Assembly: GCF_902459465.1 (NCBI RefSeq)
Contig: NC_047063.1
Coordinates: 6,200,001-6,264,000, forward strand
Length of the DNA: 64,000 bases
Reading direction: 5' to 3'
Source: Asterias rubens
Lineage: Eukaryota; Echinodermata; Asteroidea; Forcipulatida; Asteriidae
In this document: positions 52,620 to 62,972 of the stretch, piece after piece
Layout of the letters: every line of letters starts with the position of its first letter
Position numbering within the stretch: the stretch's first letter is position 1
The notes under the pieces: generated by a model
Told to the model about the DNA's origin: nothing
Seen by the model: the letters and a program-made list of their open reading frames with translations, nothing else
Database searches by the model: none
Made by a program: the position numbers and the translations under genes

Positions 52620-53300
52620 TTCCGGTCGGGTCGAAGACTACGTGACAAAGTCGTTCCCAGGTTGTAGTTTATTCATGTTAATATTTGTAAAGGGGATTGA
52701 TCATTTTAGTTGCAGACAACGGATAAAATTTGCGCGGTTTAGACTAGGTGGCAGACTAATTACAAGCCAATGGTTGTATACGTTATCCGTAAATGCGAGT
52801 CTGGTTACTAGTGGTAGCTCCGATATTAACCTCGTACTCAACACATGCTTTTGCAATGCTTGCAGTGTTGTCGAGTAAGTCGGGTAAGTAAGTTGTGAAG
52901 TGAATTTTTTACCGTAATTTTACTCTGAATTGACAATGAATAAGAAAATAAAAACATATGAGTGCTAGTCGTGTAGTAAGATACATTCGAGTAAGTAAAT
53001 ATTATCACATCCTTGGGGTGCGATCTTGTACAAATAAATAAATGTAAAAATAAACTGATGAGTTTTTGTTTTGTGGTTGTTTTTCTGGAATCCGTTTTTC
53101 TTTTGCCGCTCATCATAAAATGATCATCGCTCTCTCACTACTTTCGTTCAACATCATTACATTGTGGTTGCCATGACAGGTAACAACACTACACGGTAAC
53201 AGTCTAAGTTCTAACGGTCTAACAGACTCTATCTTCTAACATCTAACTAACCTAACTCTCAGTCACCTGTGTCTGAACTGAACACAGAAGCATCCGATCA
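52620..53300. promoter_or_regulatory. Possible shared upstream region of POGLUT1 and TMA7
   Basis: Lies just upstream of the POGLUT1 start (52538). Read on the plus strand it contains a good donor, CGG|GTAAGTAAG at 52883/52884, which could end a non-coding first exon of TMA7 spliced to the acceptor TTTCTTGCAG at 56173. No TATA box stands out. This is only a proposal; 52900-53300 is otherwise A/T-rich and unassigned. Confidence 0.25.
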
Positions 53301-53359
53301 TGGTATACAATTTACAAACAAATAAACCATAGATTACTTTTTATTAGATCTTTGTGTGG

Positions 53360-53489
53360 GAAAAGTTTCCGTATGGCGCCACCACTTTTTCATTCGATAT
53401 GAAATAATATAGTATCTAATTTACCTCAATGAGATATCCCTTTTTGTAAAAATGAGTGAAAAAGTGGTGGCGCCATACGGAAAGTTATC
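53360..53489. mobile_element. hAT-like MITE with 8-bp TSD (copy 2)
   Basis: GGAAAAGTTTCCGTATGGCG ... CGCCATACGGAAAGTTATCC, nearly identical to copy 1. The TSD is TTTGTGTG on both sides. It is inserted in the left arm of the 53315-55105 foldback. Confidence 0.9.
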
Positions 53490-53636
53490 CTTTGTGTGCT
53501 TTGTTTTGTAATATATATACAAATTTAATGGAAAAACTACATGAAAAGTGTAAATTTTAAACCAGAAAAAAATTAACTTTCACGGAAAGCGGTCGGACGC
53601 CACATGTGACCTTGGCTTAAAAACTGTGTCTGGACC

Positions 53637-54303
53637 GGTCGCACTAAATACCGACAACTCACGACCCCTCATGACAACTCACGACAACAATTTTTAAATG
53701 CACTTTAACAGAACATTTGAACATGTCAACCGTTAAATATGTGCACAAGAGTCATATGCAGCAAAATCACTTTCAAACTGTTGAAAAAACTGTATTTTTA
53801 ACTGTAAAAAAGTGTTTTTTACCCCAAATTTAGTAACGAACGGAAATACTCGCCATGTTGTCTTTCAACGAACTTGGACGATTCTATTACACCGCAGGGG
53901 GCAAGGGTAATTTCTGAGTTGTATTTTTTTCTTTTTGGTTTTAGCTGCTGTTTTTTTTTCTTGTTAGTAACTAAGCCGCCACTCTGGAATTCGAAGTTAA
54001 AAGGGGAGGTTTAAATATAATATTTTTTTAAACTCCATGAGAGGCACATAAAATGGTAAATAATCATCTTGCATATTGTATCACCCCTGCGGTGTAATGG
54101 AATCGTCCAAGTACGTCGAAAGACAACATGGCGGATATTTCCATTCGTTACTAAATTCATTTTTTTAACAATTAAAAATACAATTTTTCAACAGTGTGAA
54201 GGTGATTTGGGTGCATATATTTAACGGTTGACTTATGTTCAAATGTTCTGTTAAAGTGCATTCAAAAATTGTTGTCGTGAGTTGTCGGTATTTAGTGCGA
54301 CCC
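53637..54303. mobile_element. Foldback element with 9-bp TSD (copy 2)
   Basis: GGTCGCACTAAATACCGACA ... TGTCGGTATTTAGTGCGACCC. The same family as 7076-7776, about 667 bp. TSD GT(C/T)TGGACC lies at 53628-53636 and 54304-54312 (8 of 9 identical). It is inserted inside the left arm of the larger foldback element. Confidence 0.88.
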
Positions 54304-55105
54304 GTTTGGACCAGTCCATTAGTTTAGGCCATGAGGATCAAAATTTTAGATTTGCGTCTGGGCATTTTTGAAATGACGTGAGGCTTTTTAAAATTTTTCA
54401 TTATTCATTATTTTGCACACGAAGATGCGCAATCTTCATATTGCGCAAACTGGAGCTCGATACACAAATTTGCCTATTCTGCATCTTAGCGCAAATACAA
54501 AATTGCGCAGAATATTCTTGCGCAAATTTGTTGATTGCACTCGACAGATGAACGACAGCAGATGCGTGTTTTACTGCAAATAAAACGATCGCGATCGTAG
54601 TCACGATCTGCCTTGTGTAATAGTACTACTAATAAAATGCAAATATATAACCTTTTACCCTTGTTCGATGATTTGAACTTGAACATTGGTGATGCAGAGT
54701 CTTTTTTGTGAAAATAATGACATTTTTGGGCGGTAGCTTTCAGAGCATGCGGGCGTTGGATGCAAATCTAACATTTTCATTCTCATGGCCTGATGGTGTG
54801 ATTAAGACAGAATTAGCAATAGAGAGCGGGCGTCATGTAAAGACCTTCAACTGTGAACACTGCAGTGAAGGTCTTCACATGACGCCCACCCTCTGTTGAT
54901 AAGCGCTAAATCTACCCGTATCATAATGGACTGGTCCAAACACGGTTTTTAAGCCAAGTTGGGACCGACCGCTTTCCGTGCAAGTTAAAAAAAATCTTGT
55001 TAAAAATTCATACTTTTCGTGAACTTTTTCCATTACATTTCTAATTATATTAATACAAAGCACACAAAGTTCTTATATATCTTTGGTTTATTTGTTGCTT
55101 TTAAG

Positions 55106-56173
55106 GTATTTGAAACTTGTTGTCGGCGTGTTGTCGGCACTCTGGACTTGTTGTCGGCATTGTCAGCTTTTAGTAGGACCGGGAAAACAACTAACACAAA
55201 CTAGACGGTTTGCGTAAACCATTTCCTTCACTGGAAGAAAAAACTGACTCAGTTTGAAATTGGCGGCTCCTCTGTTCACATATGGCCCAAAAGGTTGGCT
55301 TAAGATAGACCCAGTTACTGGGGCACTGTACTCCTTTTTTTTCAAAATTTGTCATTATACTAGTTTGACCTATAATGAATGAGAAGTTTGATTCAACCGA
55401 GTACGACAAGTTTTAAAAGAAGGAGTACAGTGCCCAAAAGACAGGGTCTAGCCTCAGGACGAGCCATGATTGGCTCAGTCAAAGCTTAACTACTGTGCCA
55501 GTCTTGGTTTATTTTTAACCAATCTTACGAGCCATTTGTGAACCCAGGAGCCAGCATTTTTGCCTAAACTTAGTGTTTTTTTACCCATTGAGAACAGCAC
55601 ATAATGATCTTGAGGCGAAGCCTGGAGTTTCAAAAACTGCTTGGAGTGTCAAAACTGCTTGAAGAATCGAGTGGAGATGGATTTCTACTTATACTTCTAC
55701 TTTACTACTCGGCAAAGTCCCATGATTGGTAGCGTTTGCTTGAATACCTGTACCATAACGGCACCGACAGAAGGAAACTTCACTAGCTACTTACGACAAG
55801 GGCACAAATTAGAATCAAACGTATTAGAATCTTGTGAAAACTTCACTATCACTACCAGGAATCTGTACACTATTAATTATAACCTTGTTCATGCCCATGT
55901 GTCATTGGTTTAGCTGAACTGAAAATGATGTACAACGTCAAACGTACTATGTAGTTATTAAGATGGCAGTAAAGCTGACTAGGTCTGGCATGTCTGTTTG
56001 CTTGTGCGTCAAATCAGTAAGTGGTCTTCCACAAACCTTCTATTTCGGCTCATACATGCCTGAGCGAATAACATAAACACCTAATTCCTTTCTATTGTAT
56101 CCTCAACTCTGGCAGACTCCCCATTAGAAAATACATAATTAGTTGACAGTGTACTTGTTGTAATTTCTTGCAG
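55106..56173. other. Region upstream of TMA7, unassigned
   Basis: Contains short inverted words GGAGTACAGTGCCC / GGGCACTGTACTCC (55320-55440), probably a decayed MITE. Otherwise nothing recognised. ORF 55641-55913 is unsupported. Confidence 0.4.
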
Positions 56174-56235
56174 GTTGTTGGAACTGAAAGAGAATCTTTG
56201 GTATTAACATCTTAAACCAGATCCAATATTGAAAC

Positions 56236-58523
56236 ATGTCTGGAAGAGCAGGTGAGTTCATATCAAGTTATGTGTTGAGCCCCCATTCATACTTCCTGCG
56301 AATGTGAATGCAAATGTTGACGCAACAAATAATTCGCGGCAGTTCATCTCTCCGAAAGGAGCGTTGAGATGTCAAATTCGCGTCAAATTTGCTCCACATT
56401 CGTATGAAGTACATGTATGAACCAGGCTTTAGTTGTATTCAAACAATTATAACTAATGTAGAAATAGAAATCAAATAATAAACCACAAGGGAAACTGAGT
56501 TGAGGAAAGTTTACTAGAGACCTCCAATCCATAAAGGGCTATAGCTCAAGTTAGTGAAGCGCCAGCATGTTAACCTGGGGGTCGCTGGTTCAAATCATGC
56601 TCTATTCAATCCAAATTGACACAAAAATAACGACTACGTAGGACAAAGGGATGGTACCAATATTGACTGCTCCGAGTGCTAGGGTTACGAATCCCGAGGT
56701 GATCCCCGGAGCATTTCAATTTTCCCTAGGCGCAGAACGGTTGAGGGATCACCATTTTTGAAAGGGCTAGGGCACCAAGGCATCTTCTACTTGGTAAAGA
56801 GCACCCCAGGAGGAAATTTTAAATGGCATGGAGGCAATCGTCTTTATTGCCTCTGTGAAGTACAGGCCTGCTCCTTTAGAAAAGAGCAGCCCAAATACAT
56901 GTAAATCTAGATTAATTCTGATGGTTTACTTGTGACGGGAATATTGTATCCCAGTTATCTACAATGTGTGTGTGTTATTGATTGCAGGAGGAAAGAAGAA
57001 GCCTCTGAAGCAGCCCAAGAAGGAATCTAGAGAGCTTGATGAGGTAATATAAAATGCCACACTCATTCCATTCCGTCATTACTCCTTTTAACATCCATTT
57101 AACATCCATGCCTGTTCCAGTGATAAGGGAAAAATGTTTGTTGGACATGCAGTCTACAAAGTCACAAATAACAAAACCGCCCGAGTAAGACTTTGGAGGA
57201 TTAAGGATTGTTAGAGTTAATCTTTTCATACAAAGCATGTTGTGGCCGAGCGGATAAGAGCACCACATTGAAGCTCTGGTGTTTCTGTTCAGCAGTGTGT
57301 GGGTTCGAATCCCGGTCGTGATACTTGTGTCCTTTCCTTTTGCAAGACACTTAAAGGAACACGTTGCCTTGGATCGGACGAGTTGGTCTATGAAAAGCGT
57401 TTGAAACCGTTTGTTATGAAATGTATATGGTTAGAAAGAAGTTTTAAAAGTAGAATATAATGATCCACACAAGTATCAGTCAAAATTGCACGGTTTTCAT
57501 TTTACATCGCGAGCTATCACGGTCGGCCAGTTATGGGAGTAAAAAAATTGACTCGACCAGTGCACTTATCATAAAGAGAAGGGGTTTCGCCCCGGTGTTC
57601 CTGGTTTGATTGGCAGCGTATTGCGCCACAGCTCCTTGAGCATCACTGAGTGACGGATATGTCCGCTATATAAGAAACCATTATATATTTGGTTTCCCGT
57701 AACACCATGTGTGTATCTTCTTGCCAGATAGAGTTTATTCTCAGAGAACTGTCTTTCTTTATTCTACTACTGCGGAGTAGATTTATCTGATGTTCGGGAG
57801 AATTCTCAGTTCTGAAAAGAACTGTCCTGCTTTTTAACTACTACCCGGGCGGAAGGTATAGAGGAAAATGAAGATTAAGAAAAGTAGTGATATGACAACC
57901 TCCCGTGATACAACCTTTTTTTTTCTCTCTGTAGGATGATTTACAGTTAAAACAGAAACAGAAAGAAGAGAAGAAGAAACTGGAACAAGCCAAAGCAAAA
58001 GCCTCCTCGCAGAAAGGACCTCTCAGTAAGTCTTATTTTATTAAACTTTTTATTAATTTTTTTTATCAATACACCGATGTGTGTTAGCACTGTATACTCA
58101 GGCTCCCGAGTCCTGTGAAAAAATATCACAGGCATATTACTCAGGTGGGATTCGAACCCACGACCCTTGCCATTCTAGAGCAGTGTCTTACCAACTAGAC
58201 TACCGAGGTTGCCCGGCAGCTAGAGGCAGTTCGAATCCTATATGTTTTGGCAGCGGGTACCGCAACCATATAATAGATGTTAAATTTGCATCCGGATAAA
58301 GAATATTAATTTTTTGGTTTTTACCCATACTCCGATGTGTGTTAGCACGGTATACTTTCCCGAGTAACATCATGTAATGATAATCTCTAAATGAGTTGGG
58401 GTGGTTCTGAAAAGAACCGTTGTTTCAACCCGACGTTTCAATCTTGTGTGTAACATGCAATAATTCAGAACATTTCTTCTTTATTCAGGTCAAGGTGGCA
58501 TTAAGAAATCAGGAAAGAAATAA
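56236..58523 (+). CDS. TMA7: Translation machinery-associated protein 7 (CCDC72)
   Basis: Small basic, lysine-rich protein of the TMA7 family, known to associate with ribosomes; its exact role is poorly defined. Four coding exons: 56236-56251 (MSGRA), 56988-57043, 57935-58025 and 58489-58523, with donors GTGAGT, GTAATA, GTAAGT and acceptors TTGCAG, CTGTAG, TTCAG. The joined product is 65 residues (family about 64). It has MSGRAGGKKKPLKQPKK at the N-terminus, an acidic patch (ELDEDD), a charged helix (QKQKEEKKKLEQAKAKA), and the hallmark C-terminus GPLSQGGIKKSGKK. All phases match (1, 0, 1). A likely acceptor at 56173 upstream of the ATG implies a non-coding first exon. Introns 2 and 3 hold SINE and MITE insertions. 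No damage seen. Confidence 0.97.
56470..56640 (+). mobile_element. Degenerate tRNA-derived element (Lys-like family)
   Basis: Begins AACCACAAGGGAAACTGAG; the tRNA-like body GGGCTATAGCTCAAGTTAGT and GGGGGTCGCTGGTTCAAATC has B-box changes. Related to 41660-42003. In TMA7 intron 1. Confidence 0.7.
56743..56872. mobile_element. Short MITE copy (see 50020-50188)
   Basis: GGGCACCAAGGCATCTTCTA, TTGGTAAAGAGCACCCCAGG and TTGCCTCTGTGAAGTACAGG match the POGLUT1-intron copy. In TMA7 intron 1. Confidence 0.65.
57237..57670 (+). mobile_element. tRNA-headed SINE interrupted by a MITE
   Basis: The head GTGGCCGAGCGGATAAGAGC and B box GGGTTCGAATCCCGGTCG are followed by GCAAGACACTTA. Then a 'GTTGCCTTGGATC' MITE intervenes (57350 to about 57575). 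The SINE body resumes at GGGGTTTCGCCCCGGTGTTC and ends CGCTATATAAGAAACCATTA. Same family as 47025-47420. In TMA7 intron 2. Confidence 0.75.
57685..57880 (+). mobile_element. 'TATATTTGGTTTG' family half copy
   Basis: TATATATTTGGTTTCCCGTA, CTTGCCAGATAGAGTTTATT, TTCTACTACTGCGGAGTAGA, CTGAAAAGAACTGTCCTGCT. One arm only. In TMA7 intron 2, directly before exon 3. Confidence 0.7.
58070..58360 (-). mobile_element. tRNA-derived SINE with direct terminal repeats
   Basis: The minus strand reads CGGTAGTCTAGTTGGTAAGA (A box) and GGGTCGTGGGTTCGAATCCC (B box) between 58225 and 58145. A CCGATGTGTGTTAGCAC-GTATACT phrase occurs in the same orientation at both edges (about 58074 and 58332). In TMA7 intron 3. 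Confidence 0.7.
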
Positions 58524-58599
58524 CAGCAGGTGTTGAGATGGATTCTTTCTTCATTGTTTGGCAACATGAAATAGTGGTGTATTGATTATTGTGTGTCCA

Positions 58600-58775
58600 G
58601 CCGTCGATTTCACCAAACTCTTCCTAACTTAGGATTAATCTTAGGACTTAAATCGAGTTAAGTTCCGTAGCCATAGACCTTAGGGCGCATTGAACCCATC
58701 CTAAGTTAGGACGAGTTACTCATCCTAACTTGAGATGGGATTAATTCTAGCGTTTTGTGAACTCGGCTGCAGGAA
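58600..58775. mobile_element. Palindromic MITE in the TMA7 3' region
   Basis: TCCTAACTTAGGATTAATCT on the left and TCATCCTAACTTGAGATGGG / ATCCTAAGTTAGGACGAG on the right form multiple inverted pairs. Lies about 80 bp after the TMA7 stop, so probably inside its 3' UTR. Confidence 0.6.
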
Positions 58776-58778
58776 CAG

Positions 58779-58956
58779 AGCCCAATTTCATAGAGCTGCT
58801 TTAGCACGAAAAGTAGCTAAACACAACAAAATTTATGCTTACCAGAACAGGGTTACCAGCCAAAATACCATGTCACATGTACACTTTGTGACTGGTATCC
58901 TGTTCATTTCTAGTAAGCAGAGAATTGTGGAGCAAGCTCTATGAAATTGGGCCCAG
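58779..58956. mobile_element. MITE with 'CCCAATTTCATAGAGC' inverted ends
   Basis: GCCCAATTTCATAGAGCTGC on the left; GCTCTATGAAATTGGGC on the right. Centre GACTGGTATCCTGTTCATTT. A related element, GGGCCCAACTTCATAAAACC ... TTTATAAAACTTGCCCC, is at 59352-59535, and a fragment at about 42515-42600. Confidence 0.75.
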
Positions 58957-60330
58957 GTTACGCAGACTATTGAGTTTGTTCATCAAGCCTGTCTTATACA
59001 TGTACTACTATTGCTTAAATCATGTGGTTCACTCAATCTGGGGACAATGTATGTGAGAATCAAACTTTGATATTCACAACTTAGTTTTATGGGCAATAAC
59101 CAAGTAATGGTATACTTTACAAAATATTACCCACAAGGTTTTCAATTTTTCTTTCATTTTACTCCTTGAATGTTTAGCATAGGAAATATAGCTCCCTTTT
59201 AGCTCACTGCCATTTTTTAAGTCAAATTGCGTGTCAAGATATGTTGCACATCTAACTATGCATGCATCTAGTCATGCGCGCATTGCTTAAAATACACAGA
59301 TAATGTGACTCTATAAATGGCACAACTAAGATGGATTACGAGTGTGGACACCAGGGCCCAACTTCATAAAACCTGTAAGCAGTAAAACTTGCTAAGCACA
59401 AAAAATGGTTACTAATCAGCATACAATGCAGTTATCATTGCTGTCACTGGTGTACCCCGGTCATTTCTTACTTAGCCAAGAAATTTGCTAGGCAGAATGG
59501 TTTATATGCTAACAGCTTTATAAAACTTGCCCCAGGTGACTTGGGTCAAAAGACAGTGTATTGAGTACTCGCCATGATTTTCATGTGTTTTATAGGAGGT
59601 CTTTTTTATCAAGAAATAATTATTTTGTTCTTCTAAATTGTGGTTCAAGGCAAAAAAAGCTGCATAAATCCTACTTGTTTGTACAATATAACTAGGGCTT
59701 ACATTCATTCAAACTATCTTAATAAAAAAAATGTACATGTGCATGCTACTGAACAGAGAGGACAGTGTAACAAGTAACTTGTAGAAACAAAACCTGTCTG
59801 ACTGTCAAACGCTGCTTTTGTGAAAGTTGTTTTTTATAGAAATAATCTCTTGTCCGCTATTGAGGCTTGTTAAGGAACACCCATGGCTATATTATCATAA
59901 TGTTACAACATTGTTCTTGTTTTGTTTTAAATGTTTGTGGTAAATGCAAAGAAACATGGAACAATCATAATCATCAAAGCAGAGGTTGCCCTAAAGTACA
60001 TTCATTAAAAGTTAGGATATGATGTACTCTTCTTAATGTCGAGGGAAACTGTTTGATTGTATTTTTAAAGGCATTATTTGTCAGTATTGGAATCATCTAT
60101 GTACATTGTACAGCATACAAGGAAGTTTTCTGAAATCAGTATCTTGGGTATGTAAAGATATCTGGCTAGGAATCAGCAATACAAGAAGGCTACTACATGT
60201 TAATTGGGTGATGAATCAGAGAAATAAAGAGATATTTTAAACCGATTACTGTCAACCTAGTGTTGATTTCTTGTTTTTTTTTCTGAATAGTGCCTTTAGA
60301 CAACAGAGGGTCTGCAGTTGTGTTGTAGCA
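58957..60330. other. Downstream of TMA7; no recognised exon
   Basis: Apart from the MITE at 59352-59535 this is A/T-rich sequence. AATAAA-type signals occur near 59721 and 60222, either of which could end the TMA7 transcript. ORFs here are unsupported. Confidence 0.4.
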
Positions 60331-60334
60331 GGCC

Positions 60335-60520
60335 ATTGTAAAAGTGACATGTTGCCTTGGATCGACACAAATAAAGCTCAAAATTGTTTTCCCTTGTATG
60401 TCGTGAACTAACATGGCACTCTAATTTGTGGAGTCAAATTTTTGATTCCATAAAGTTGCCGACTGTGTTAGTTCGCAAAGTAAAAGGGAAAACATGCAAT
60501 TCCCAAACATAATTTGTGCA
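60335..60520. mobile_element. 'GTTGCCTTGGATC' MITE, partial
   Basis: ATGTTGCCTTGGATCGACAC, CTCAAAATTGTTTTCCCTTG and the inverse GTAAAAGGGAAAACATGCAA match 45200-45592; the far end is missing. Confidence 0.65.
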
Positions 60521-61150
60521 GATTTGCAAGCGTGCATGTGTGCGAAGTGTCAATGAAACTAAGAGAATAAACATGCGATACAGCTCAAACACTAGTTGTA
60601 CACCATATATGCTGGTTTGGGGCCACTTTATTCGCTAGTTTCCAGAAATGGTCCTTTATCACTTGTTAATTCATCCCCATGTGATTGGGTTTTGATCGGG
60701 TCCATATGGACCGGTGAAAAGCCGAAGGACCAGTGAAATGACAAACTTACTGGTCCCTCTCGCTATTCACTGATAATAGGAGAGTTTTGGGGGATGTGCA
60801 CATCACCAATGCACATCAAGAAGACGCTCAAGATTACACATATAGTCAGCAAAATGGTAGTATTTTATTGTTCCTTTGTTTTCTTTGTAATAATTTATAC
60901 AAATGGCAATAAATTGTAAGTATGCAAGAACTGTATACACCAACAATATTTACATAAAACTGGAAGACAAATAAGTAGTTTCTTCATTTCCCAACCTATA
61001 CTGCATTAATCAAAAATCTTGAATTAAAAACAATCTTAATTGTTAGAATAATTTACGTTAAAACAAGTAGAGAGCAAATGTATGCTAGAGACATTGGAAC
61101 TAACAGATGCATTCTACGAACCATGTTGGAACTAGGACACACTATTGGTT
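60521..61150. other. No recognised feature
   Basis: Unassigned sequence; CAATAAATTG at about 60907 could be a polyadenylation signal. No exon seen. Confidence 0.35.
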
Positions 61151-61166
61151 GGTACCCTTACTTAGG

Positions 61167-61430
61167 GTGCGTTCGATAAGTGTCCATGTGTTGACATGTT
61201 GACCCCACGGTGCTCACTTTGTTGAGCCCCTGACAAGAGCTAAATGAACTATCACTCACCCTCTCATAGTGACGTCATGCACCTGGGGCCAGCCCCAAGT
61301 GACCCACTCCATAAGCAGGGCACTTGGGACTGACCGGGGTGAGCCCCTGGAATGACGTCAAAGCTATTTGAACGTACCGGGAGCAGACCGAGGTCGACCC
61401 AGGGAAGCTAATCTAACGCACCATTAGTGT
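61167..61430. mobile_element. MITE with GGTGCGTT(C/A)GAT ends
   Basis: GGGTGCGTTCGATAAG on the left and ATCTAACGCACC on the right. The GC-rich inside has GACCGGGGTGAGCCCCTGGA and two TGACGTCA-like words. The target duplication is not certain. Confidence 0.6.
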
Positions 61431-61482
61431 GCATGGTGGCAAGTTGTCATCAACAAGCTAATAATAATATGAATCAAGCATA

Positions 61483-61869
61483 TTAAAGGCAGTGGACACT
61501 ATTGGTAATTACTCAAAATAATTATTAGCATAAAACCTTTCTTGGTGACGAGTAATGGGGAGAGGGTGGTGGTATAAAACATTGTGAGAAACAGCTCCCT
61601 CTGAAGTGACCTAGTTTTTGAGAAAGGAGTAATTTTCCACGAATTTGATTTCGAGACCTCAAGTTTAGAACTAGAGGTCTCGAAATCAACCATCTAAACG
61701 CACACAACTTCGTGTGACAAGGGTGTTTTTTTCTTTCATAGTCATCTTGCAACTCCGTTGACCAATCGAGCTCAAATTTTCACAGGTTTGTTATTTTATG
61801 CATGTGTTGAGATACACCAAGTGAGAAGACTGATCTTTGATAATTACCAATAGTGTACACTGTCTTTAA
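61483..61869 (+). mobile_element. MITE family C, full copy with TTAA
   Basis: TTAAAGGCAGTGGACACTAT ... ATTACCAATAGTGTACACTGTCTTTAA (abridged). TTAA at both ends; internal GAGAAACAGCTCCCTCTGAA, palindromic GAGACCTCAAGTTTAGAACT / AGAGGTCTCGAAATC and ACACAACTTCGTGTGA. About 387 bp; good reference copy. Confidence 0.92.
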
Positions 61870-62337
61870 GTGAACTTGTGTCAATTGAGATAATTTCTTG
61901 ACATTACATGCATCATTACTTGAATATATGGGTAAACAGTTTTTGACAACTCAAATAAAATTTGTAACCCAAAACACTCCCAACAATCGTACAGTTCCAA
62001 AATCCAAAATGTATAGCCTTTCAGTAAGCAGTTACATGCAAGTCTTAGTAAAATATTTTACACATGTTCTTGAATAAATAATGATTACAGAACCAATGCC
62101 TAACAATGAGTTTGGTTGGTTGGTTGCCACATTTTACTATTTACTATTATTATATAAACAAAGGATGTCTCATAAGTGAATTCGTAATCACTGTAGCTCA
62201 CAAGCCTGACATTGCCTGAGGAAACCTGTAAACAAGGGTGCTTGCTATCGCTATGTGAACCAGAAACACCTGGGTTAACTCCTACTCTTCCACGCCAAGT
62301 GTCCTGGGTTCCTTTCCTAGTACATTGGACCTATGGC

Positions 62338-62690
62338 TTAAAGGCAGTGGACACTATTGGTAATTACTCAAAATAATTATTAGCATAAAACCTCAATTGG
62401 TAACGAGTAATGGGGAGAGGTTGATAGTATAAAACATTGTGAGAAACGGCTCCCTCATCTGAAGTAACGTAGTTGTTAGAGAAAGAAGTAATTTTCAACG
62501 AATTTGATTTCGAGACCTCTGAAATACATTTTGAGGTCTCAAAATGAAGTATCTAAAAGCACACAACTTCGTGTGACAAGGGTGTTTTTTCTTTCATTAA
62601 TATCTCGCAACTTTGAAGATACACCAAGTGAGATACACCAAGTGAGAAGACTAGTCTTTGACAATTACCAATAGTGTCCAGTGTCTTTAA
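62338..62690 (+). mobile_element. MITE family C, full copy with TTAA
   Basis: TTAA at 62338 and 62687. Same plan as 61483-61869, with a local duplication GATACACCAAGTGAGATACA near the right end and a deletion of the TTTTCACAGG segment. Confidence 0.92.
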
Positions 62691-62844
62691 TGTCCTATGA
62701 AAGTCTCAGGAAATAAACTTAAATGCACATTTCCTGCTAGATAAATACATATCTCCACTTTTGTTTTTACATAGTTGACACTTTCTGAAGCAGATAAAAA
62801 CTGAACAAATTCAATTTATTTTTAGAGCATTTTGTTGGATCGAC

Positions 62845-62972
62845 GTTAAACCAATGTTGGTATGAGAGAGATTGGCTGTTGCCAGCTTGGTGTTTATACA
62901 GTTATATCCCTTTGTGGGAGTTCCCTTGATGGGAAGATCATTCCAACAAACAAACAAACAAACAAATGGTTA
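62845..62972 (+). mobile_element. 5'-truncated SINE (as 51305-51722)
   Basis: GAGAGATTGGCTGTTGCCAG, GGTGTTTATACAGTTATATC, GTGGGAGTTCCCTTGATGG, then (AAAC)n. The tRNA-like head is absent. Confidence 0.8.

Larger units (their letters stand above)
53315..55105. mobile_element. ~1.8 kb foldback element carrying two nested insertions
   Basis: The arms match inversely. Left: ACAAATAAACCATAGATTAC, TTTGTGTGCTTTG, CACGGAAAGCGGTCGGAC, CTTGGCTTAAAAACTGTGT. Right: AACACGGTTTTTAAGCCAAG, GACCGACCGCTTTCCGTG, CAAAGCACACAAAG, TTGGTTTATTTGTTGC. The centre (54350-54900) has GCGCAA-rich inverted words and a ~25-bp-stem hairpin at 54830-54895 (GGGCGTCATGTAAAGACCTT / AAGGTCTTCACATGACGCCC). The left arm is split by the MITEs at 53360 and 53637. 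No transposase ORF. Confidence 0.8.

Noticed and set aside
57237..57325. Functional tRNA-Leu/Ser gene
   Set aside because: Good A and B boxes, but the arms do not fold into a full tRNA and it continues into a SINE body seen elsewhere in the window.
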